Positions 60,501 to 64,000 of a stretch of 64,000 bases of DNA are shown in pieces. The DNA comes from Acanthosoma haemorrhoidale (Eukaryota > Arthropoda > Insecta > Hemiptera > Acanthosomatidae), in NCBI GenBank assembly GCA_930367205.1, contig OV884014.1, positions 112,543,138 to 112,607,137 on the forward strand, given 5' to 3'. The position numbers were made by a program, and so were the translations under genes. How positions within the stretch are numbered: the first letter of the stretch is position 1; each line of letters begins with the position of its first letter. The notes beneath the pieces are model-generated. The model saw only the letters and a program-made list of their open reading frames with translations. It did not search any database and was not told the origin of the DNA.

Positions 60501-62889
60501 CTTCTAAGTGTTCCTCTACTACCGCTCGTTGGTTGAAGGGCACTCGATACGGGCGCTTGATCACCGGGGGAGCTTCCCCTGTTGGTATTCTATGCTTCAC
60601 CCCAGTAGAGCAGCCTTCCTTTCCCGGTTCGTCGAATAGATCTTTAAACTCTTCTAGCAGCGACTCGACTACACCCTTATCCGACTCACCGAGGTGGTCT
60701 ACATTCCATAGTTGAGCCCCCTTTTCCAGAGCATTCTCGCTACCCTCTACTCGGTGTATCCGAACGTCCCTTTCATTTCTTTCCTCCGTATGCCATTCCG
60801 CGCCTATTCCCAATAATTGCCCTTTATCGAGGTAGGTATCCACCGGCCCCGAGTTCATAAGTTGGATCCAAACCTCCCCGTGTTCTACGAGCCCAATACT
60901 TCGCCCTACTCTTAAGCTACCTTGTTTCAATGGTACCGGCTCGACAACCACCACTGCCTTCTCTCTCTGGTGGATCGTTGCTCTAATGAGTTTCTCACTA
61001 CACGAAGGGATTGCGATTCGAGCAGGGCTGGTAATTTCTAGCCCCTTGGTCTCATCGTGCTTGTCGGGTTGTTCGTGGGATCCCGGGGTCTCTACTGCTT
61101 TGTTCGCGGCCTGCTGGTTTCCGCGTTTGGCCCTCTTTTCCCTCTTCTGTTGGTGCTTTCTTTCTTGGGCATGGATTAGGTCGGACGAGGATCCATCCTT
61201 TGGAATTGGCTCCTCCTGCGTCGTTTCCCTTGTACTTCTCCCTTTCGCTTCTAAGGAATTTATTGCCACTCCCAACTGGTGAAGGGGATGTACGTTGACT
61301 GGTTGCTTCTCAAAACTCAGGCCAGCGTCAGGCGGCGTCACTATCACCTCCCGGTTACGAATATCCAGTTTGGCTCCTAGCTTTTCTAGCAAATCCAAAC
61401 CTATGATTCCGTCTCCAGGCAAGTTCACGCTGATTATCATCACCTGATGTTTCACTTCCAGGCCGTCTACTTGGCACATCAACTCTTGTACCCCCAAAAT
61501 ACGCAGAGCCTGTCCTGTTACTCCTCTAGCTCGGACACTGGCGGGCCTTAATTGAACTCCCGGAAGCGCCGTGCGAATTAGCGTCACTTCGGCCCCCGTG
61601 TCTACTATCATGTGGTGGAGATATCCCCCAATTAGCATGTCCAGTTTTATCAATTTACCTACTCCGGCTCCCACCCCTGTAAGCCATTTCTCATCCACAG
61701 GCTTGGGTTTCTCCGGCCCAGACGGGGGGTGACCGTCGGGCCTTAAGCATTTTGGGGGCCCCTGCACGGGGTTCAATTTCTTTTCGGCGGGCAGCTGCTG
61801 GGATCTGCACTGGTTCGCTATATGCCCTTGCCGTCCACACCTGTAGCAAGTTACCCTTTCTCTGGGGCCCGGGTTATTGCTTACTCCTTTAGCCGGTGGT
61901 GGCATTCTGCATCCCCTTGCGTAATGTCCTAACTCTCCACACCGATAGCAACGCTGAGAATCGGATTTCCCTAGTCTCGAGGGAAGCGCCTTTTGAATCG
62001 CGCTGATACAAGCGTCTTCGATCTGTTCCCTTAAGCTAAACACCGCTCCCGCTCCCCGTGCCGAGGCCTGGTCCTCGTTTCTGGCGATAGGATCCACTGA
62101 GCTTCTATACCTATTTCTCTCACTCTCTCGTTGCTGCTCATGGCAGGGGCCGGACCTGCCCCCTGCCTCTTCCAACACATATACGTTCTTTCCCCGTTGA
62201 TGCTCTTGCAAGGCTTGTTCTACATCTAACGCCAATCTCACTGCATTCTTCAGTGTATCTGGGCGTCCGAACAACACCTGTTTTCCCACCTCACCCGAGA
62301 GTCCCCTCATGAACGCTTCTAGCACTTTTCTCTCTACTTCCCGCGCCCACCACTTTGCTTCATTCCCAGATAGATCGGACCTGGTCATTTTCCCCCCCAA
62401 GGAAATGCATCTGTCCGAAAATTCTTGGATCCTCTCTTTTGGCTGTTGACTCGTCTCCTGCAAAATTCTTCCATAATATTCAAAAGTATGTGGATCTCCA
62501 AACCTTTCTCGCAGTGCGTCTGCAAACTTCTTAAAGCTGACAATACCCTTTAATTCCTCATTTCCTCTGACAAAGGTGGCTGCCGGGCCCTGCAACTTGA
62601 GCCTACAAATCCGAACTCGGTCAACGTCCTCCCAAGCTCCACAAGCTGCTACTTCCTCCACATACTCTAGGAATTCGTCAACCGGCCTGGCACTCGCCTC
62701 CCCTCCCCACGTCTTGATCAGACCCTGCAAGGACAAATCCTTCCTTGGTGGCTTAGGTGTCCCTCCTTCCTTTATCTCTGTCCGGCTAGCTTCGAGTTCA
62801 TTTTTCAACTTTTCTTCCGACTGGGCCAAAGCCAGGTTAGCCTTCTCTAATTCTTCTATCCTCTGTCGGAGGTTACTTTCAACCGACAT
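57580..62889 (-). CDS. Ty3/Gypsy Gag-Pol polyprotein, single ORF
   Basis: The 1769-residue frame starts at the first ATG after the leader and has no internal stop. Gag covers about residues 1-300, with two CCHC zinc knuckles (CYRCGELGHYARGC near 313-326, CYRCGRQGHIANQC near 347-360). The protease has the DTGA active site at about 429. The RT core covers about 790-985, with LDLASGYHQIPV, MPFGLAGAPATFQ and the YLDD box at 931-934. RNase H begins with ATDASG (Asp 1080). Integrase has a His/Cys zinc region at about 1270-1320 and the catalytic triad Asp 1336, Asp 1396, Glu 1432 (35 residues between the last two). A GPF/Y-like module, WTGPWIIV, follows, then an acidic C-terminal extension of about 120 residues. 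Gag and Pol are fused without a frameshift, which is found in some Gypsy lineages. All catalytic residues I checked are present. Confidence 0.96.
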   Translation of the reverse strand: MSVESNLRQRIEELEKANLALAQSEEKLKNELEASRTEIKEGGTPKPPRKDLSLQGLIKTWGGEASARPVDEFLEYVEEVAACGAWEDVDRVRICRLKLQGPAATFVRGNEELKGIVSFKKFADALRERFGDPHTFEYYGRILQETSQQPKERIQEFSDRCISLGGKMTRSDLSGNEAKWWAREVERKVLEAFMRGLSGEVGKQVLFGRPDTLKNAVRLALDVEQALQEHQRGKNVYVLEEAGGRSGPCHEQQRESERNRYRSSVDPIARNEDQASARGAGAVFSLREQIEDACISAIQKALPSRLGKSDSQRCYRCGELGHYARGCRMPPPAKGVSNNPGPRERVTCYRCGRQGHIANQCRSQQLPAEKKLNPVQGPPKCLRPDGHPPSGPEKPKPVDEKWLTGVGAGVGKLIKLDMLIGGYLHHMIVDTGAEVTLIRTALPGVQLRPASVRARGVTGQALRILGVQELMCQVDGLEVKHQVMIISVNLPGDGIIGLDLLEKLGAKLDIRNREVIVTPPDAGLSFEKQPVNVHPLHQLGVAINSLEAKGRSTRETTQEEPIPKDGSSSDLIHAQERKHQQKREKRAKRGNQQAANKAVETPGSHEQPDKHDETKGLEITSPARIAIPSCSEKLIRATIHQREKAVVVVEPVPLKQGSLRVGRSIGLVEHGEVWIQLMNSGPVDTYLDKGQLLGIGAEWHTEERNERDVRIHRVEGSENALEKGAQLWNVDHLGESDKGVVESLLEEFKDLFDEPGKEGCSTGVKHRIPTGEAPPVIKRPYRVPFNQRAVVEEHLEEMLRKGVIAPSDSAWAAPVVLVPKRSEDGRTQYRFCTDFRGLNAVTQVDAYPLPLIQETLEMLGQSRLFTTLDLASGYHQIPVAEEDRPKTAFTTLGGHYEYHKMPFGLAGAPATFQRTMDQVLMGVKGTDCYVYLDDIIIFSGDMDEHCTRLRRVLERLRGANLKLKGPKCKFVVSQVKYLGHLVTSEGVKPDPEKITAVTEFPKPGSAREVRGFLGLAGYYRRFVPQFAEIAKPLTQLTGKGMSFHWGKEQDEAFTALQEILCSDRVLIYPDFRDPFILATDASGMAVGAVLSQLRNGQERPIAFASRQLHPAEQNYSATERELLSVVWATKHFRCYLLGRKFTLVTDHAALKWMLSLRDPSSRLMRWALRLEEFEYQVVHKPGKKHTNADSLSRAVAGIRTFDEGAQRVLWKRGQEQDEECQRWVKNNPRGLRTGADGIIHYGISDDPNQWKILVPLDRRQQIMEEHHSRPWAGHPGRERTQELIKNKYYWPSMGKDIEEFVKGCHSCAQRKTPPGLTAPLEAPFFPKEPFEMVSLDIVGPFPKSSRGNKYLLTFIDHFSRYTEAEPIREQTADETARVFVERIITRHGTPKKLLTDQGRNFVSALFKSVCKGLGIQKLQTTPYHPQSNGMLERFHRTLGDSMAHFARKDGRDWDRWVPYSLMAYRSIPHSATGFSPNFLLYGRELRTPEGEWIEPVEALENALTQDEAARIRVRVEQAYEEARERIKKTWARRTAAVNQDRRSRTFTEGDAVYLHVPAVKPGNLKKFHCPWTGPWIIVKKCSAVTYAIRNETGGTQVVHVNRLKPAFNSGLETEYPKEQLSESEDDDDEVRDKERDQEDFWPIPLTDSDEEGEPHPRERAIGNDSLLATSSPRRDVVAPSWWPEGEAEGRPSIIRTEEDVSSSEKEPTRPVTPLVNTSEVSGETSVEDDSTNYRDPTWEADSTEAPMLPRSPYLLRNNRRSSQGGRNKE

Positions 62890-62970
62890 TTTAAAAGGGA
62901 TTTATCAAAAAAAATTTTTTTTTTTCGAAATAAAAGTTTATCCCGGATTAGTGGATTTTCTTGCAATCCA

Positions 62971-62987
62971 CCCCACACCTGACACCA
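62971..62987 (-). other. Primer-binding site, probably for tRNA-Leu
   Basis: Two bases inside the 5' LTR end, the minus strand reads TGGTGTCAGGTGTGGGG. Its start, TGGTGTCAGG, complements the 3' end (including CCA) of eukaryotic tRNA-Leu as I know it. The tRNA assignment is inference without a database search. Confidence 0.65.
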
Positions 62988-62989
62988 CT

Positions 62990-64000
62990 TGTAAACCCCC
63001 GACTTTCTCTCTCTTCCTCCTCCCCCTAAATGTTTACAGGAATCTGGGGAAAATATTAATGCCAGGAGAGGGCATTACCCAAGGACAGGGGAACCTGAAA
63101 TATTACAGGGAATTGACATTTAGATTACCGACATTTTATTAAATGATAATAAACAAAAAAAAAATCCTTAAGCTATTTGATAAAAAAAAAAAATACTTAA
63201 ACTATTTGAAAAAAAAATAATTAAACTATTTGATAAAAAAAATAATTAAACTATTTGATAAAAAAAATAAGTAAACTATTTGAGAGAAAAATTACTTAAA
63301 CTATTGGACAGGAAAATACTTAAACTTTACTAAACTGGAAACTTGTAAACCAGAGTTTTATTAACTTAAAGTTTGCTGATCGAAGAATGAGAACAAAACA
63401 AATACATCACTGTCCGTGTTTATCTATACGTATGCATAGTTTGGTGTTATTTGGTGTAAACTGATGAACGACGTAAACAAACAACATAAACCCTCGGTAC
63501 GTGGAAGCTACGTCCAACGAGGTTACCTGTCGTAGCTAGATAGTGGATTAGTCATTCAGCTGTGAGGTTCCCGGTGGATGGAATCGGTGAGTCGATGATC
63601 GATATGCTCATATCCATACTAGTTCCAAGTCAAATCTCCAACCAGAGGTGCTCCCCATAAACCATAGGCCGATAAGGTGGTGAGATGAGGGGGGGGGGGC
63701 GCTCCGGCGGGTGTTGGCCAACTGATCCACACACTGACTGCAAGCGACTGATCCCGGTGCTCCGTCCTTTTAATCCTCTATAAAGGATGTAGGGTCTTAC
63801 GGGTCCTCGGAGGCGTCCCGCACCGTTATTTGTTTTGTTTACTTTTCAGCATATTTCCCATAAAACAAAATCAATACACTCACATTTGAAACACAAAGAT
63901 ATTCTTAGAACATTTATAATATTATCAATAATTATTAATTCTTTATATAAAACTAACCAAATACAAAAAAAATATTTATCTCTAATTTACACTTTTTTTT
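62990..64000 (-). repeat. 5' LTR of the Gypsy element (truncated by window end)
   Basis: Matches the left LTR from TGTAAACCCCC through 1011 bp, with one base fewer in the G run at 63689-63699. The window ends inside the T run; about 200 bp more are expected. Confidence 0.93.

Larger units (their letters stand above)
56305..64000 (-). mobile_element. Ty3/Gypsy LTR retrotransposon, structurally intact (5' LTR cut by window end)
   Basis: The element reads on the minus strand: 5' LTR (right), primer-binding site, gag-pol ORF, polypurine tract, 3' LTR (left). The LTRs are the same over the visible 1.0 kb except for one base in a G run, and the gag-pol ORF has no interruption. Both facts indicate a recent insertion. 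The domain order PR-RT-RNaseH-integrase places it in Ty3/Gypsy (Metaviridae). There is no envelope-like ORF. The target duplication cannot be read because the right end lies beyond the window. Confidence 0.95.

Noticed and set aside
57695..63142. Plus-strand frames of 70-188 codons across the Gypsy region
   Set aside because: They are antisense shadows of the GC-richer gag-pol ORF and contain no recognised motif.

Overview
The window is AT-rich eukaryotic nuclear DNA dominated by transposable elements. The element set (Ty3/Gypsy, BEL/Pao, Jockey-like LINEs, mariners) and the long (GA)n tracts point to an arthropod, most likely a TE-rich insect; a hemipteran is possible, but no host gene fixes the taxon. 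There are no bacterial operons, no RNA genes I can support and no CRISPR arrays. Only one long, intact protein-coding gene is present, the gag-pol gene of a Gypsy element.

Layout. 1-8.6 kb: fragments of three non-LTR families, called here A (Jockey-like, RT C-terminus plus a long 3'UTR), B (a second Jockey-like family) and C (an endonuclease/RT family). 8.6-15.4 kb: two copies of one solo LTR in inverted orientation. 17.8-18.2 kb: mariner relic. About 18.74-18.87 kb: a short CRE/GC-box cluster that may be a promoter. 20.1-22.7 kb: LINE A pieces. 23.54-29.72 kb: a 6.2-kb BEL/Pao element on the minus strand with a 5-bp target duplication; its pol reading frame is interrupted by two stop codons. 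30.8-31.4 kb: second mariner relic. 33.5-34.46 kb: a 27-bp minisatellite. 36.0-38.6 kb: two direct copies of another LTR, the first a solo LTR with a perfect GATCC duplication. 39-48.3 kb: LINE A and B pieces, including the longest LINE A copy and a LINE B copy split by a 631-bp segment. 48.97-49.86 kb: a full-length but dead mariner with both ITRs and TA flanks. 50.1-52.6 kb: two LINE C copies. 52.78-55.28 kb: 52 nearly identical 48-bp satellite units. 55.94-56.19 kb: a candidate 3'-terminal host exon. 56.3 kb to the window end: a young Gypsy element on the minus strand, its 5' LTR cut by the window edge.

How the parts work together. The Gypsy element is the only apparently functional unit: two near-identical LTRs, a primer-binding site, a polypurine tract and one 1769-codon gag-pol ORF with protease, RT, RNase H and integrase motifs all present. 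The remaining elements are relics. Host content is limited to a few exon-like segments that I could not identify. I found no convincing new multi-gene system; the most unusual structures are the homogeneous 48-bp array, the exon-like insert in LINE B, the LTR insertion directly behind an ATG, and a perfect hairpin abutting the Gypsy polypurine tract.
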